Made by a program: the position numbers and the translations under genes. Shown in pieces: positions 37,261-49,489 of a DNA stretch of 64,000 nt (within the stretch, counting starts at the first letter, position 1; each line of letters begins with the position of its first letter). A model generated the notes under the pieces. The model had not been told where the DNA came from. It made no database searches and saw only the letters and a list, made by a program, of their open reading frames with translations. The stretch is from Agaricus subrufescens (taxonomy: Eukaryota; Basidiomycota; Agaricomycetes; Agaricales; Agaricaceae): positions 868,001 to 932,000 of the forward strand of contig CM057067.1 in the NCBI GenBank assembly GCA_029945375.1, given 5' to 3'.

Positions 37261-37625
37261 TGTTTGGGGACAGAGATTTCGCTAGGACGACTGCTGAAAG
37301 ATAGATGAGTTCGCTATTTCGGTCTGCTATATGTACTAATTCTAATCTTGTCCTTTGTTGTGCTATCCTTGGACCGATACTCTCAGTGACATTCGAGAAC
37401 GTGCTCAAATATACGGGATGGTAAACGTCGAGAGTGCGTTGATTGTTTCATGAATGGCCTTCGTTGATCATCGTGGGCATCTCCCTCCGCCTGCCCTCCC
37501 GCCCACGCTCACCGAACTCACTTTCAATCATACACCAACAATCACGCATGGCTGTGGCCTTCCACTTCCCGTTTCGAAGTACCTCTGGTCTTTCGCCATA
37601 TGGTAAATCCATTATACTACGGTAC

Positions 37626-37640
37626 ACATCCAGTGTCATC
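37626..37640. repeat. LINE target site duplication, left
   Basis: ACATCCAGTGTCATC, identical to 41588-41602. It is followed directly by 12 T residues, the poly(A) tail of the minus-strand LINE. Confidence 0.9.
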
Positions 37641-40600
37641 TTTTTTTTTTTTATAAATCAAATGATTTATATACCGGCGCCCGATCGCAGTCCGGTCCTA
37701 CTACAAACATGCAATAGAATTATTTAAGGAGAAAGAGAGAAATCCCTAAACCCAAGACGTCATGCCGCCTTCCAGCTCAAGCTATGCATCCTCCATGGCA
37801 GGGCTCCAGCAGGTCGCAAGGAAAATGAGGTCGGTATACCTTCCCCAGATCGAGACAGAGACACGCCCATCAGGACTTAAACACCAGACCAGGCCTCCTT
37901 CCAGGCGAGGTCTCGTCCCTTCGCCCACCCTCTAAGACCACTAAGGGAATATCATCCCGGAGTCCCGGGGTTTCACCCCCCATAAGTGTCAGTCGTTCTA
38001 TCCACCAGAAGCCCGGTGGGGAGTACCCGGCTTAACCTGGCAGCATCGACGAGACACCGCCCCCAGACCCCAGTCACCCGTCGAGACCCCAGAGACAGCA
38101 GAACCCGGAACTACAACACTCACCCTTTAAGAGGGGCCCCAACCCAGTGTGCCCCGAAAAGCCACTCTCTTACTCAGGTGAAAACCACGCATGAATCTCT
38201 TCCGGCGGCTCCTCGAACGAATAAATCCAAGGATTATCCTCAAGGTAGACAAGGACCTCCGTGAGGGTCATAAACCGCTCTTGACGTCTGGCCTGCGTGA
38301 GCGCCTCGCACTCGTTAAGCAAATGATCACGGGTCTGGTTTGCACCGGACCGGCAATAGTGGCAGTAGGCGGTGATAGAATTGCCCACATTAAAGCGAAT
38401 CCTGTACTCGGCAGTAGGCCCGTGGTTCAGGATGAGTCTCGTGGCCCTCGCACACATGCGGGGCTCGTTGATCAAGATGTTTGACAGCCAGCTCCCACCA
38501 CCAACGTAGGAGGGGGCCATCAGTCCTTTTCTGGGATTCACAGCACTCTTGTGAAACTCCATAAATTGATTTCCGCGGAAATCTGGAGAGCGGAACAGGC
38601 GGTGCCACTCATCCATGCACGCCTTCTGAACCCGGCGGCGTTCAGAGGCTAAGGTAGTCCAAGGCGTACCATGCTTGCCGAAGCGGTAGTAAGCCTGGTG
38701 ATTCTTGAGGTCCTTGGCAGAGACCCCGGGAAGACCCCATCCCAGGTGATTCCTGGCATGGACAAAAGTGACCCTGGCCTCCGCAAAGGTGGAAAGCCAA
38801 GGCCGAAGTCGACGGGCAGCGAACAAAGATAGCTGCTGACCCGAGTGTGGTTTCGGATCCATCAGGACTCTCGCCATGGTTATGGCGCCTGTGAATATGA
38901 CAATGTTGCGCACCCACGGGACCTTAAGGCCCAAGTCGATGGCACGTGTGAGACTATCCAATTCAGCATCCTGCTGAGTGGAGTGCCCCAGTGGGAAGGA
39001 GAAGTCTTGTTTAAAGCCCTCGCCGCCTTCTCCCCAGTCCCATTGAGCCGAAGCGGCCGAAGCCGCCTCAAGCTCGCCCTTGGGGTCCACCGAAGCGGCA
39101 GTCCCCAAAATGACAGTTTGTGGGACTTCCTCATAGGAAGTCCTAAGACGAGTGAGGCGTAAGATGTCAGCATCATCTTTAATCGCCCCAGATGGCGGAG
39201 AGTCGACGAACGAGATCCGATCGCCAAAATCATCCAAAATGCGGTATCCAGGTCGGGCCTCCACGCAGTCAGCCTCGAATGGTTCCTGGACACTCGGAAC
39301 AGCACAACCCAAGTCTGAAATAAAGGACTTGACCTTCTCCCTAACCTTCAACTGAAGGTGGGCGTTATGGAACCGGTGGGCCAGCTCCTCCTGACCAGAC
39401 CCAGTAAAGCGTCTGATCGGGTGGTTGGGAGAGAGAGTTTGCACCCGGAATATAGCCCTGGTGCGCAACTTCTTCAAATGCAAATGAATCGGAATGAGAC
39501 CTGCTATGGCCTCAACTCCGCCCGTGGGGGAGGTACGAAACGCTCCCGTGATCCAAAGAGCAGCTCTACGCTGCATCTTGCGAAAAGAGTCCAAAAGGCC
39601 CTTAATCCGGCCCTTTGGACTGTACCACAAAAGGAAACCATATGTTGCAACAGGCAACACACACGTCCTGTACAGAAGCCTCTTGTCCGTGGGACGAAGT
39701 CCCCGAACAGAGTTGCCAAGCATGCCCAAAGCCTTCACAGAAGTAAAGGCCTTGGTCGTATAATGTCTCACATGCTCCTTAAAAGTGAGCTCACGATCAA
39801 AAAAGAAGCCAAGGTACCGCCAGGTAGTCTTGGCTCGAAGTGGGTTGTCCTTCCCATAAGGGCCCACCGGGAGGGCCACCTCAGGGAGCGTAGGATTACA
39901 CTTGCGCGTAAAGTGAAACAATTCGGTCTTCGAATGCTCCATGGAGAGACCAAACGAACCGAGAGTACGAAACATAACATCATACGCCTTAGCAAGGCGC
40001 GGGACATTGTCGGAAAGCTCACGGGACTGACAGACTAGCATGCCGTCATCCACATAAGAAAGCAGATTGCACTCAAGGCGATGTGAATACGCAAAGAATA
40101 CCTGCATAATCTTCGCAAAGTACAAGGCCGAGAGGACAGGAGACAAAGCAGAGCCTTGCCCCACCCCCACATCAGCCTTGAAAAAAGGTGACTTGTTTCC
40201 GCCCCAAAGATATGAGGTCTTCCGGTCAACAAGATAAGACGAGAAGAAGGCCCCCACGTTGGGTGGGAATCCTTGCTTCGCCAATATCTGAATCAGAGCT
40301 TCGTGATTCAGTGAGGGAAAAAACTGTGCCACGTCAAACGCAATGACACTAGTTTGTAAACCCTTAGCCCACCCCACTCTTATGAGGTTGGTAAGGTAAT
40401 GGCCCGCGTCATCAGTGGATCTCTGCCGGATACCACCGAACTGGCCGTCATCAAAGATTCCATATTTGACTGCATCAAACTGGAGTCTAGTCGAGAGCAT
40501 CTTCTCTATAAGTTTCCCGACGGTGTTCAGGAGCGCTATCGGTCTGAACAATCGTGGGGTGTCGTAAGATGCCTTGTTCGGCTTTGGAATAATAACCGAC

Positions 40601-41587
40601 GAGGACATCTTAAAATAATCTGGCCAATACCCAACTCTAAGGCAGGCGTTGGCCAGGGGAACCAGAACCCCCAGACACTGAGGGACAATGGCTTTGAGGT
40701 GCTGCCACTTAACATGGTCAGGCCCCGGGGCAGAACGGGATGAGCACGCCTTTAGCGCGTCCAACATCTCGTGGTCAGAAAAGTCCTTCCACTCCCTCTC
40801 ATCGAGGCTAGGGGATGACTCAATGATATCGAAGTCCACAGCATTGGTAGCCGCGCTGTTGTACACTTCGTGTAGTGCCTCCCACAACTGTGGTAATTCG
40901 ACACAAGCTTCTCCATTATGCCTAATGGATGTAAAAGAGGGAAGCTTACGTGGGCCCGTCCACTCCATCAAGTCCCACGTTCGCTTGTTAGTCTGAGAGA
41001 TCTCCTCGATCTTATGATTGAAAAAAGCCCGCTTGGCAGCCCTAGTGGCTCGCTGGAAAGCACGCCAGTTATCCTTGGACTTGTCCAACGAATACTGACG
41101 CTTGGTGTCACTACACTCCTGGTTCCACCAAGACTTGGAGTGCGTGGTGATAACCCTGTCCACAGCGTGGGACTTCCACGCGTTGGCAAAGGCATCAGAC
41201 ACAAGTCTCGCGACCCTGTCTATATCCTCAGGGGTCCTCATATGGCCTAACCCATCCATAGGGATGCTGTTAAGGGCCTGGACTGCCGATGTGATGAAAC
41301 GAGTTTCCTCATCCGACTCATCGGGTATAGTTTGGATCTCGATGCGAACATCAAAGTCCATAAGCGGGACGCTCACTGATATCGGATAATGATCCGACGG
41401 ACCAGTGAGCTCGTGAACAATGACGGGGGGAACCCGTCGAAGATCTTGGCTGCCAAAGACCAGGTCAATGACAGATCCGTTAAGCCGCCTATCGTGCGGC
41501 CGGTGAGTAATTCCATGGTTACTCGGCTGACACCAAGTAAGGCCCAAGGATGACATGCAGTCCACTAAGGACTCGGCGACATTCGAA
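37641..41587 (-). mobile_element. 5'-truncated Tad-like non-LTR retrotransposon
   Basis: A 3,947 bp insertion on the minus strand, ending in poly(A) (plus-strand T12 at 37641-37652) and bounded by a perfect 15 bp target duplication. The 3' UTR is 37653-38169. The 5' end is lost inside the endonuclease domain, so the copy is dead on arrival, as is usual for LINEs. It sits inside the spacer that precedes paralogue C; removing it and one duplication restores the sequence seen at 32770-32870. Confidence 0.9.
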
Positions 41588-41604
41588 ACATCCAGTGTCA
41601 TCAA
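38170..41604 (-). CDS. LINE reverse transcriptase ORF (5' truncated)
   Basis: A 1,144-residue open frame. Residues 1-5 come from the target duplication, which supplies the ATG. Residues ~43-80 are the tail of an AP-like endonuclease (SVIDLVFGS, GPSDHYPISV). Reverse transcriptase spans ~335-600, with FRPIALLN, FDVAQFFPSLNH, GQGSALSPVLS and the catalytic YVDD (517-520). An RNase H-like region follows (~815-960); there the usual Asp in the IFTDS-type motif is Gly (IFTG). A zinc-knuckle-like CHYC...H...C lies near 1087-1105. The uninterrupted frame implies a fairly recent insertion. It is unlikely to move by itself. Confidence 0.9.
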   Translation of the reverse strand: MMTLDVSNVAESLVDCMSSLGLTWCQPSNHGITHRPHDRRLNGSVIDLVFGSQDLRRVPPVIVHELTGPSDHYPISVSVPLMDFDVRIEIQTIPDESDEETRFITSAVQALNSIPMDGLGHMRTPEDIDRVARLVSDAFANAWKSHAVDRVITTHSKSWWNQECSDTKRQYSLDKSKDNWRAFQRATRAAKRAFFNHKIEEISQTNKRTWDLMEWTGPRKLPSFTSIRHNGEACVELPQLWEALHEVYNSAATNAVDFDIIESSPSLDEREWKDFSDHEMLDALKACSSRSAPGPDHVKWQHLKAIVPQCLGVLVPLANACLRVGYWPDYFKMSSSVIIPKPNKASYDTPRLFRPIALLNTVGKLIEKMLSTRLQFDAVKYGIFDDGQFGGIRQRSTDDAGHYLTNLIRVGWAKGLQTSVIAFDVAQFFPSLNHEALIQILAKQGFPPNVGAFFSSYLVDRKTSYLWGGNKSPFFKADVGVGQGSALSPVLSALYFAKIMQVFFAYSHRLECNLLSYVDDGMLVCQSRELSDNVPRLAKAYDVMFRTLGSFGLSMEHSKTELFHFTRKCNPTLPEVALPVGPYGKDNPLRAKTTWRYLGFFFDRELTFKEHVRHYTTKAFTSVKALGMLGNSVRGLRPTDKRLLYRTCVLPVATYGFLLWYSPKGRIKGLLDSFRKMQRRAALWITGAFRTSPTGGVEAIAGLIPIHLHLKKLRTRAIFRVQTLSPNHPIRRFTGSGQEELAHRFHNAHLQLKVREKVKSFISDLGCAVPSVQEPFEADCVEARPGYRILDDFGDRISFVDSPPSGAIKDDADILRLTRLRTSYEEVPQTVILGTAASVDPKGELEAASAASAQWDWGEGGEGFKQDFSFPLGHSTQQDAELDSLTRAIDLGLKVPWVRNIVIFTGAITMARVLMDPKPHSGQQLSLFAARRLRPWLSTFAEARVTFVHARNHLGWGLPGVSAKDLKNHQAYYRFGKHGTPWTTLASERRRVQKACMDEWHRLFRSPDFRGNQFMEFHKSAVNPRKGLMAPSYVGGGSWLSNILINEPRMCARATRLILNHGPTAEYRIRFNVGNSITAYCHYCRSGANQTRDHLLNECEALTQARRQERFMTLTEVLVYLEDNPWIYSFEEPPEEIHAWFSPE
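41588..41602. repeat. LINE target site duplication, right
   Basis: Second copy of ACATCCAGTGTCATC, at the 5' junction of the LINE. Confidence 0.9.
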
Positions 41605-41769
41605 AACGATGACTAACGGTGAAGCCGTCTAGAGCTTAAGTGGTATAGCCTCAATATGACTATGTGCGCCGCCATGTAGCATTGATGGAGGCAGGGTCTA
41701 TGCCTGATTTGTCTGCTAGCCTCGTTCATTGGCGCCTTGTGAGGGCTCAAGAACTTTGGTACATACATT

Positions 41770-42240
41770 AATTATCACGCCCAGTCCTGGTAGCTACAGA
41801 TTTCTGTTGCTCTCAACTTTCCGCCAGTGGGTCGCCTTCCGTTTTTTTCTCCTTTCTCACCCTATATCGAATCAAGCTAGATGCCTCCACATGGCAGACA
41901 ATGTGAACATGATACTAATGCTCGGTCACGATCACGGTAATACAAACCAAGATTCCGGCATCCTTAGCATGCACGTGTACTCAGCCAGAAGTTTCACTGC
42001 CATGCTTGTACTAACCTCGAATAAGTTGTTTGTTAGATTTTTGTCAGTTTGTGTGGTGTCGTAAAGTCCTTCTGAATACCTGAGGAATTGGCAGGAAGGT
42101 GTTTCAAGTATAATGAATGCAGCGGGTGCTGGTGAAGTCGCAGAAATCCTGGAAGGCATCTGCTAGGTCAGGCCATTTGACCCTATCCGTCTGAACATCC
42201 GTGGCTTGAGTCCCGCCGGCAGTTCCTTGATTCTCCTCTT
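41770..42240 (+). pseudogene. MCM4 5'-part fragment, second copy
   Basis: Near-duplicate of 32990-33450, with the same order of MCM4 blocks: exon 2 end, intron 2, the RRDRGDV region, the MKSF region and the [14 protein letters not shown] region at about 42115-42180. Both copies share indels relative to the parent gene, so one was copied from the other or from a shared decayed ancestor. Confidence 0.7.
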
Positions 42241-42620
42241 CATTGTTCTCCCATCTGTCGGCCATTACTCAACCGGGCAGCTCCGTGTCCACAAAAGATC
42301 TCGTTAGTTCGATTAGGCTGATCTTAATTGTTTTGAAAATTGTTTTGATTTCCCACTAGAAGCGTACAGGCGTACAATCGAATGCAGTGAAGCACTTCTT
42401 GTGGTGAGTCAGTTCTTGTCATTTGTTCGCGAGTATAACTGATACATGCCATAAAGCAAGGACCGGATGAACCGTGGATACTGGGAAAGTATACTAAAAT
42501 TAGATGGGCCTTAATAGGCATCATGCCCGTGGATTTAATGTCTTATCATGGAGCAGAAGGGTCCTCCACGTTCTGCTTCTTTCTCCCTTGTCTGGTCATT
42601 GTCTAGATCCTAGGGAATTA

Positions 42621-44310
42621 ATGAAGGTTCCAAGCTCATTTCTACCAGAGGGTGAGGAGCTATCAACGACTGTTGCTTATGCCGTTGTTGGGAACGTGAG
42701 TTTTTTGGATAACATACTATCAAATTTTGAAGATGCTACTCCCTGCTTTAGTGGATGAAAGGTCAGTATCTTCTTGCAATTACAGGAAGATGCAAAAATA
42801 TTGAACTGACGGTTTGTGATGTAGCGGCTGCTGCTGCTGCTGTCGTAAGACACTATACACATCCTCATGGTCTAAGTTCACACATATAACAGGTCTATGA
42901 GTGGTTTATCACTTCCGACATGGAGGTCCGATCGATATGGTGTAACCATACAAGTTGGAGACCAAAAATTTCTACGAAACTGTTGTATCTTGTGAATCGA
43001 TACGGTGTGGTTGCGGATCTGATTTTGACTATGCTCCGTGAGTTGGGAAAAACATTTTTCTTAGTTCAGTGAGAGATAGAATTAATAATTCGTCTTGAAG
43101 ACTCTTATCCCATGAATCTGGAGGTCGAGGCTTGTAAAGTTATGTTCTATACAATTGGGGGTGCGTTCTCACTGTACATTTGAAAACCCCAAAAAAGCAA
43201 ACACGCTTCCGAATGGTAGCCACCACTATACTGGGTTCACTTCTCTCTGAATGTAGGTCCTTCCTCCGCAAGCGGAACTGCTTCTCATCGTCTTCTCTAT
43301 TTGACCCAGACATACTCATATTACGCGTTTGCGTTGCATGGAAGATGAACAAGATCGTTATTGTTTTTCTCGCAACAACTTGTATTGGCATGATTGCTTA
43401 TGCCCTGACGTATTATTATTGGGCATTACGCTCCGTGAAATGTATGTTTATTCCCCCTAAGCCTGCATTTTACACTTATAATTTTTGTTGCCCCTTTCAG
43501 TCTATACACTTCGACCGTTTGGAGGGTGCTTTATCGATACTCAAGGAGTGTCATTATGGACATCATATATGGTACTTCTTCTCTATGATACAGGTCATTA
43601 CTTGTTTATCTTTGGGCCTCACTTCTCGTGCTGACGTTCAATTGTTGTTAGCGATGGTCACCTTGATGGGATATCCGACAATAAAGGAGTGTAAGTTTCT
43701 GACATCAAAATGTAGACTCATGACTCATTCAGGTCTGCCTTTTTCACAGATAGATCTACTTATAACAAAACAGAACTAATGAGACGTGTTTATGATGAAG
43801 GTAAAAGGCTTTCGTTGCATCAACGTATACTATTGGCATATGATACTGACTAATTCTATTTAAGGAGTCATCTTCTATGTGTTCCTCGTCTGTGAGTGGT
43901 ACACCTTTCTGAAGCTACACGAAATGACTTTGGTTCACCCTAGTGATTGATATTACCTCCGTAGCTTTACAATTGGTGTGATATATCTTTTTAAAACTAC
44001 TTTCAATCCTTTCCAGTTGACTGATCTCATGAAATTGATTTCTTTGCTTTTTTTGTACGACAGTCGAACATCGTCGATGCCTTCCCAGTGTGGGTCTCCC
44101 CGATAACTCGCTTCCTCGCCAATTTATCCTATCTGACTCTTATCATCTCGTAGTCCTTCTCGCATTTTACGATCAATGTTAGCTGCCCGAACTGTGCTAC
44201 ACATGCGTGATTATGTTTCTCGAGAAGCCGCCATAGGGAGCACTACCAAGAGTATGAGCAATATTATATTCAAGTCGTGGGATGAGTCGGGGAGCGAAGT
44301 AGAGGCGTAG
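42621..44310 (+). CDS. DUF6533-type multi-pass membrane protein, paralogue C
   Basis: Fourteen exons, about 300 aa. Exon 1 is 42621-42695 (MKVPSSFLPEGEELSTTV), with micro-exons 42752-42761 and 42825-42844; the second encodes a run of alanines (AAAAAAV) from GCT repeats. Then come VYEWLITSDMEV, YLVNRYGVVADLILTMLR, LRVCVAWKMNKIVIVFLATT, TLRPFGGCFIDTQGVS, AMVTLMGYPTIKE and ELMRRVYDEG. The final exon runs PSRILRSMLAARTVLHMRDY to the stop at 44310. Frame and splice phases are intact. It is very similar to B, including the introns. Function unknown. Confidence 0.8.
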
Positions 44311-45829
44311 AGTAGATGATGCGTTTTGTGAATTCTGAGAAGTCCGTGTTTGTTGGGATAGAATATTCTTGTCGTGCTTCCCACTTTGTAGAGCCAGAGG
44401 CACTACAGATTCCGTAGTATGATATGAGAGCGAGCGAAAAAATTGTATTGGAAAAAAAAAACCTAATTTGCGTTGGGTAGGCTCTGGTCAATCCCCAGTT
44501 GCATCGAGACTTTGTCGCCTAGCTGCTTCTTTGTTTGTCTCAGCCCAGCGATGACAAACAGATGTAAGCCTTAGCATGCACATTTGCTATCGGTATGTCA
44601 TGCTGGGTTTACTTGTATCATATGCGTCCCGCAGAGCTGGTAATGTGGTAATGGACAGTGGAGACAATCTCGCCAGCGATTTGACATGTCCCCGCAAACG
44701 GTAAAGTGACCAGCAGACACAGACCCACTCAGGAGAGTGTAGGTTAGACAGACGTCTATAGCACGGTGATCGCGTATAAACAAAATCAAGCAAGAGCTCG
44801 TGAGAGCGTGACTTGTTGCCCCCTCGAGCCTCGCCTCCACGCTGACCACCATGACTGGCGTGAAGGTTGGTATGAGCACTCGTAACTTGTCGCGTGGCGA
44901 AAGTACTCTGTGCTGTTCGTGCCCAAAATAACCGAAGAAGCAGGTAGTCCGTCCTCCTTCAATAATATGAACATCTTGAAACATGGATACAAAGACTCAG
45001 CTTGTCGAAGGCACTGGACTATTGCATTGCTGCAGTCGTAGTAGACCTGCTTTTTCTTCGCACTTTTGTTCACCGTTGATTCCGACACTGTCCAGAGCAA
45101 CTTCATAATGTCTAGAATCGAGACAGACTTCAATCTGAGTTCGCTTTCTGCGTTACAAGACGCTGCAGCACCGTGTACGAGAGGTAACCATTGGGGAGGT
45201 TAAGTATCAGCTATGGCTGTGGTCGTGGCCTTTCGGGGTAACGGAGGTAAAGGGTGACGCTGTAGCCTCGGCAGGCTGAATCCGACTTGGACGGTGTGAT
45301 GGCCTAGGAAATGATACTTACTGAAGCCGGTTTTTCGGCCAAAACTCCGCAAATGTGAATTTGCATCTGTTTTGATGGTCCTTGTCAAGGGGGGCTTCCT
45401 TTCGTCTGGCTGGTGATGCCGAAAGAACTTTGGACCTCATGAGAACCGTTGATCATGGTGAGGCGAGCTATCCTTTGATATCCCCAACTCATCAGCTAAG
45501 ACAGCCATCGGCAATTTGCGCCAATTCTGAGGACCGATGACTTCCCACTCACCTATGTCTCTTTGACAGTTACGGGGGTGTATTGTTGCATTGACCAATG
45601 TGACAATGACCTGCGGATCCCGCATTGGTTCAAGAGAAGCACAACTGGGCTTCGGATGGGGAACTGCCTAAGATTTGGTAGGACTGTTCAAGTTTGAAAG
45701 ATGTGTCTAGGAATGAAGCTCGAAGAGTTGGTCGTACCGGTAACATGGTTTTGTTCTATAAAGTTTGAGCTTATAATGATCAGCTACTGTTGCATTGAAT
45801 ATTAACATACATGCAGAACGTATGCTCGT
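44311..45829. other. Spacer with possible minus-strand gene remnants
   Basis: Three minus-strand frames look protein-like: 45625-45437 (contains VIVTLVNATIHP and QNWRKLPMAVLADEL), 45133-44786 (contains MKLLWTVSESTV and VYYDCSNAIVQCLR) and 44984-44598. I could not join them with consistent splice phases and do not recognise a family. They may be a decayed gene carried in the duplicated block. Confidence 0.3.
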
Positions 45830-46060
45830 CCCAATCATCACCTAATCACAATTGGAATGGCATTCACAACAGCTGTGGCAACCTGTGTCAAAATGCCTAA
45901 TCCTGACTCCTCGGATACTCAATCGTCAGAAAAAAGGACGACAGAAAACGACTTCTCGACAACCCGGATCCTTCACCTGTCTTTCAGTTGAAGGTAATTC
46001 TTTTCGTTTGTTGAAGAAATTACGTGTATCAGGATTGAAGCTTGAAGCCTTGTGCGGATC
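45830..46060 (+). pseudogene. MCM4 C-terminal-region fragment
   Basis: CCCAATCATCACCTAATC through AAATGCCTAATCCTGACTCC and CAGAAAAAAGGACGACAG match, in order, MCM4 27147-27350 ([32 protein letters not shown]). It has several frame breaks. It ends just before paralogue D. Confidence 0.65.
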
Positions 46061-46235
46061 AGTGACATAACACGGGTATCGGACTGTCGCGGTTACTGGG
46101 AAAGTACCAAAAGCAAGGAATCTAACTTAAAGCGATTTAGTATGTTTCGAGCCTTCGGATTTAAATCCTCGTCTTGACAGACGGACAGCCATCACCATTT
46201 TGTCCTTTCTCCTTCTTACTGTCTCCTTTAACTGA

Positions 46236-47945
46236 ATGATAACTGCCGCGACCGAGGAACCAGGTTTAGCGGGAAAGTTGTTTCTGGGTAGTCAGTCCTT
46301 GGAAGTTGCAAACGATGTTGTCATTGGCCAAGTGAGTTCGATAGTGTACTTTCATCTTTTCATGATACTAATTCTGTATTTCAGTGGATCAACAGTAGGT
46401 TTCTTCGCTACAGGAGAGGTAATATTAATCTTTTTTTTTTTTGATATGTTTTTGGTATAGCGGCATGTACCATTCTAATCGTAGGTCACATATACACATT
46501 CACACATAATAACTTATGATAACCTATATTACAGGTATATGAGTGGTTAATCACTCTGGGCATGGAGGTCCAGTTCGTTTGGTGTCACGATACCTGTCAG
46601 AATCCCAAAATCCTAACAAAAGTTTTATACGTTGCGAGTCGATATGGTGTGGCCGTAGATTTGGTTTTCAACTATCTTCGTAAGTTGAAGACAACGTTTT
46701 TCTCTCAGGCACCAAGTGTTGACCCGCGCCGAAGGTGATCATAGTGTGAACGTTGGTATTTGTAAAACTGTACTTGCACTGTCAGGCGGTACGTGTTCAC
46801 TCTGCTTTTTGTTACGGAAGACTAAAATATATTTGTCTGCACGATAGTCACTGTCATGATTGGTACCTCCGCCTCTGAATGTAAGTGAACCTCCCCAAAA
46901 ACCACACTACACCACAAAATCACCTTTCTCTCTACTTGATCTAGACATTCTCGCGTTGCGCGTTTGCGCTGTATGGAAAATGAAGAAAATCGTAATCTTC
47001 TCGCTCACAGCAATCTTTATCGGCAAAAATGCCTATTCATGGACGGAATACTATCGAACACTACAGCTTGCTCGATGTGTGTACTTCGCTTCTCTTTGAG
47101 CTTTTGTTTTACGCTCAATCCGTCTGCTTCTCGCCAGTTTCTACACTCTTGCCATTCGGAGGATGCTTAAGTCGTTCGCAAGGATCAAAGTTATGGATTT
47201 TTTACGTGCCGCTGGCATTTTACGATCTAGGTCCCTGTTTTTCGTTGGTTCGGTGTTTCCCCGCTGGCATTTAGCTGATGTCATATCCTTTCTTTACCAG
47301 TAATGTTATCTTTGATGGCGTATCCAACAATAAAAGAATGTGAGTGGATAGAATGAGCCCGTAATTCATGTACGCCTGATTTTTTAAAGATAAATTCGTT
47401 CGCGAAAGAACAGACCTAGTGAGACATGTCTTTAATGAAGGTATTGGTCTTTTTCTCCTTATAACAGCAGACCATTATACTCATTTTTATTTTTTAAGGT
47501 GTCATCTTTTATGTCTTCCTCCTCCGTAAGCCTTTAAAACTTCCCAGGAGTCGGATGAGATGACTGAGTGGTTTATTGCTCCAGTGGTTGATATTGCCTG
47601 TGTGGCTTTACAACTTACAGTGGTGCGATATCAAATACTCTGATCATCTCTCGTTTCTTCAACTAGTTTGTTCCACGACAGCTCGACAAAATATATCTCT
47701 TGCCAACGTAAGTAGTGGCCATGATGTTCTCCACCACTCCACTCTTTTCATTTTACACTTATTTTTGTAGTCCTACACGACTTTCACGATCCATACTGGC
47801 TACTAGGACCATGCTACACCTCCGTGAACTTTCTTCGCGAGATATTTGTGTAACCACTGTCACTACTACTGGTACTACGATGGCTATGAGTGATATCAGA
47901 TTTAGGTCGGGGGCTGACGTGGAGAGTGGTATAGAGGAAGCGTAG
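46236..47945 (+). CDS. DUF6533-type multi-pass membrane protein, paralogue D
   Basis: Exon 1 is 46236-46331 (MITAATEEPGLAGKLFLGSQ), with micro-exons 46384-46393 (TGGATCAACA) and 46461-46480. The signature is VYEWLITLGMEVQFVW followed by YVASRYGVAVDLVFNYLR. Later exons give ALRVCAVWKMKKIVIFSLTA, STLPFGGCLSRSQGSK, LVRHVFNEG, VIFYVFLL and VVDIACVALQLTV. The last ends SGADVESGIEEA at 47945. It is more diverged than the B/C pair and nearer to A. All junction phases agree. Function unknown. Confidence 0.8.
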
Positions 47946-48594
47946 AATCAATTTACGTTTTATGATCTTCTGGTGTTTCCCGTAATTCTGGTGGAGGTGG
48001 GGGGATTTTTTTTGTGTTACTTACTCTCGAAAACCCCGACCGCATCTCAACTAGTAATGCTCTTCCGGACGAATGAGATGGTAGTATAGAAATAATTAAC
48101 ATAATTTTACTGTTAGGTTGCCCGTGTCAACCGGCAAGGTTCCGTTCTCCTTTGCACATCCGTTGATCATCGCTTAAAACAAATACCAATAGACCTGTAT
48201 GCATCAAAATTGTCATAATCCGAATATTCCAAATGAAACACGGTGTATTTCTCGGGTGGGCGGGTGTTCGTGTGACGACACTGCGACGGCTACGTACAAA
48301 TGCCAACCATACATCCAAATTAGTATTCTTCTTATCCCTTCACGTGTTTGAGCCTACGAGTGCTCATTGATTCTCTGCGTATTTTTTGGATCACCTTCCA
48401 TATTCCTTACTGTGTATGGAATTAATGCCACAGGGAGAAGATGCGCGTACGGGGTAAACCCATTGCGTTCTAACCTTGTCATCACTGTCTGGAGTCCTGA
48501 AGACCTCAAGACTCCGGGACTTTCCACTCTCCAACACCACTCGTAATGCCCGAGATCGCAGTCCAGTATTCCCATTGCATATCTTTACCCTGTA

Positions 48595-48850
48595 CCGGCG
48601 CCGTAAGGAAATCACGCCCAACGTGAGAGCTACTTTCCTCCGTTGTCAGGCCTATTTGCATACTAACCTTGACAACGCAACTCATGCGCAAATGCAATGC
48701 CCTTCATTCATCGAATGAATGATCGAAGCGTACGGACTGAAGCGCGGATCTATCAAAACCCTGGCTACTTCGAGTTGATGTACTGCAAGTATTGATTTAG
48801 TACCTTCTATGACGGGAATTGAGTTAGTTTGGGGACAGATGTTTCGCTAG
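48595..48850 (+). pseudogene. Internally deleted MCM4 fragment, second copy
   Basis: Homologous to 36990-37260, with the same zinc-motif-to-C-terminus jump: AACGTGAGAGCTACTTTCCT, then GTACGGACTGAAGCGCGG and on. The shared deletion shows that the deletion came before the duplication. Flanks before and after (48360-49100) also match 36780-37500. Confidence 0.7.
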
Positions 48851-49489
48851 CTTAACAGTTGAAGGATATATGAGTTCGCTAATTTTGCCTGCTATATGTA
48901 CTAATTCTAATCTTGTCCTTTGTTGTGCTATACTTGGATTAATACCCTCGGCGGCATCCGAAGCCGTGCTCGAATATACGGGATAGTAAACGTCGAGAGT
49001 GGGTTCAGTGTTTGATGAACGGCCTTTGTTGATCATCGTGAGCATCTCTCTCCACCTGCCCTTTCACTAACACTCGCTGAACTCACTTTCAAACACATGT
49101 ATAGAGACTCGTATTCACATCAATACAATGAAAATAAATTGTACTTAACACGGGCGCGGTGGCCCAACGTTACTTGATACAGGTTCTCACAGTCTGGAGA
49201 CCTGAAGGCCATGAAGATCAAGGCCACTCCTTCCTTCCTTGGGCCTCGGAATAGCGCCGAGCCCTCGTAGAGAAGGTGATTGATGGTGAGGCAGGCTAAA
49301 GCCATATTGACCTAACCCTTCGTAGCAAGCTCGTCGGTTACTCGCGCGCCATGAGAGACTCACGAAGCTATGAGTATCAATGACCTGGTTCTTCCTAGAT
49401 CCTTCACTATCGGCCTCACCGATGGCACCTCATGAGAATTTATGCGCTTTGGCTGCGGATATTAACATGCTCAGTCCTCGCTACAATAA

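Noticed and set aside
39358..41389. Plus-strand frames of up to 226 aa across the LINE
   Set aside because: They lie antisense to the reverse transcriptase frame and have no family features.
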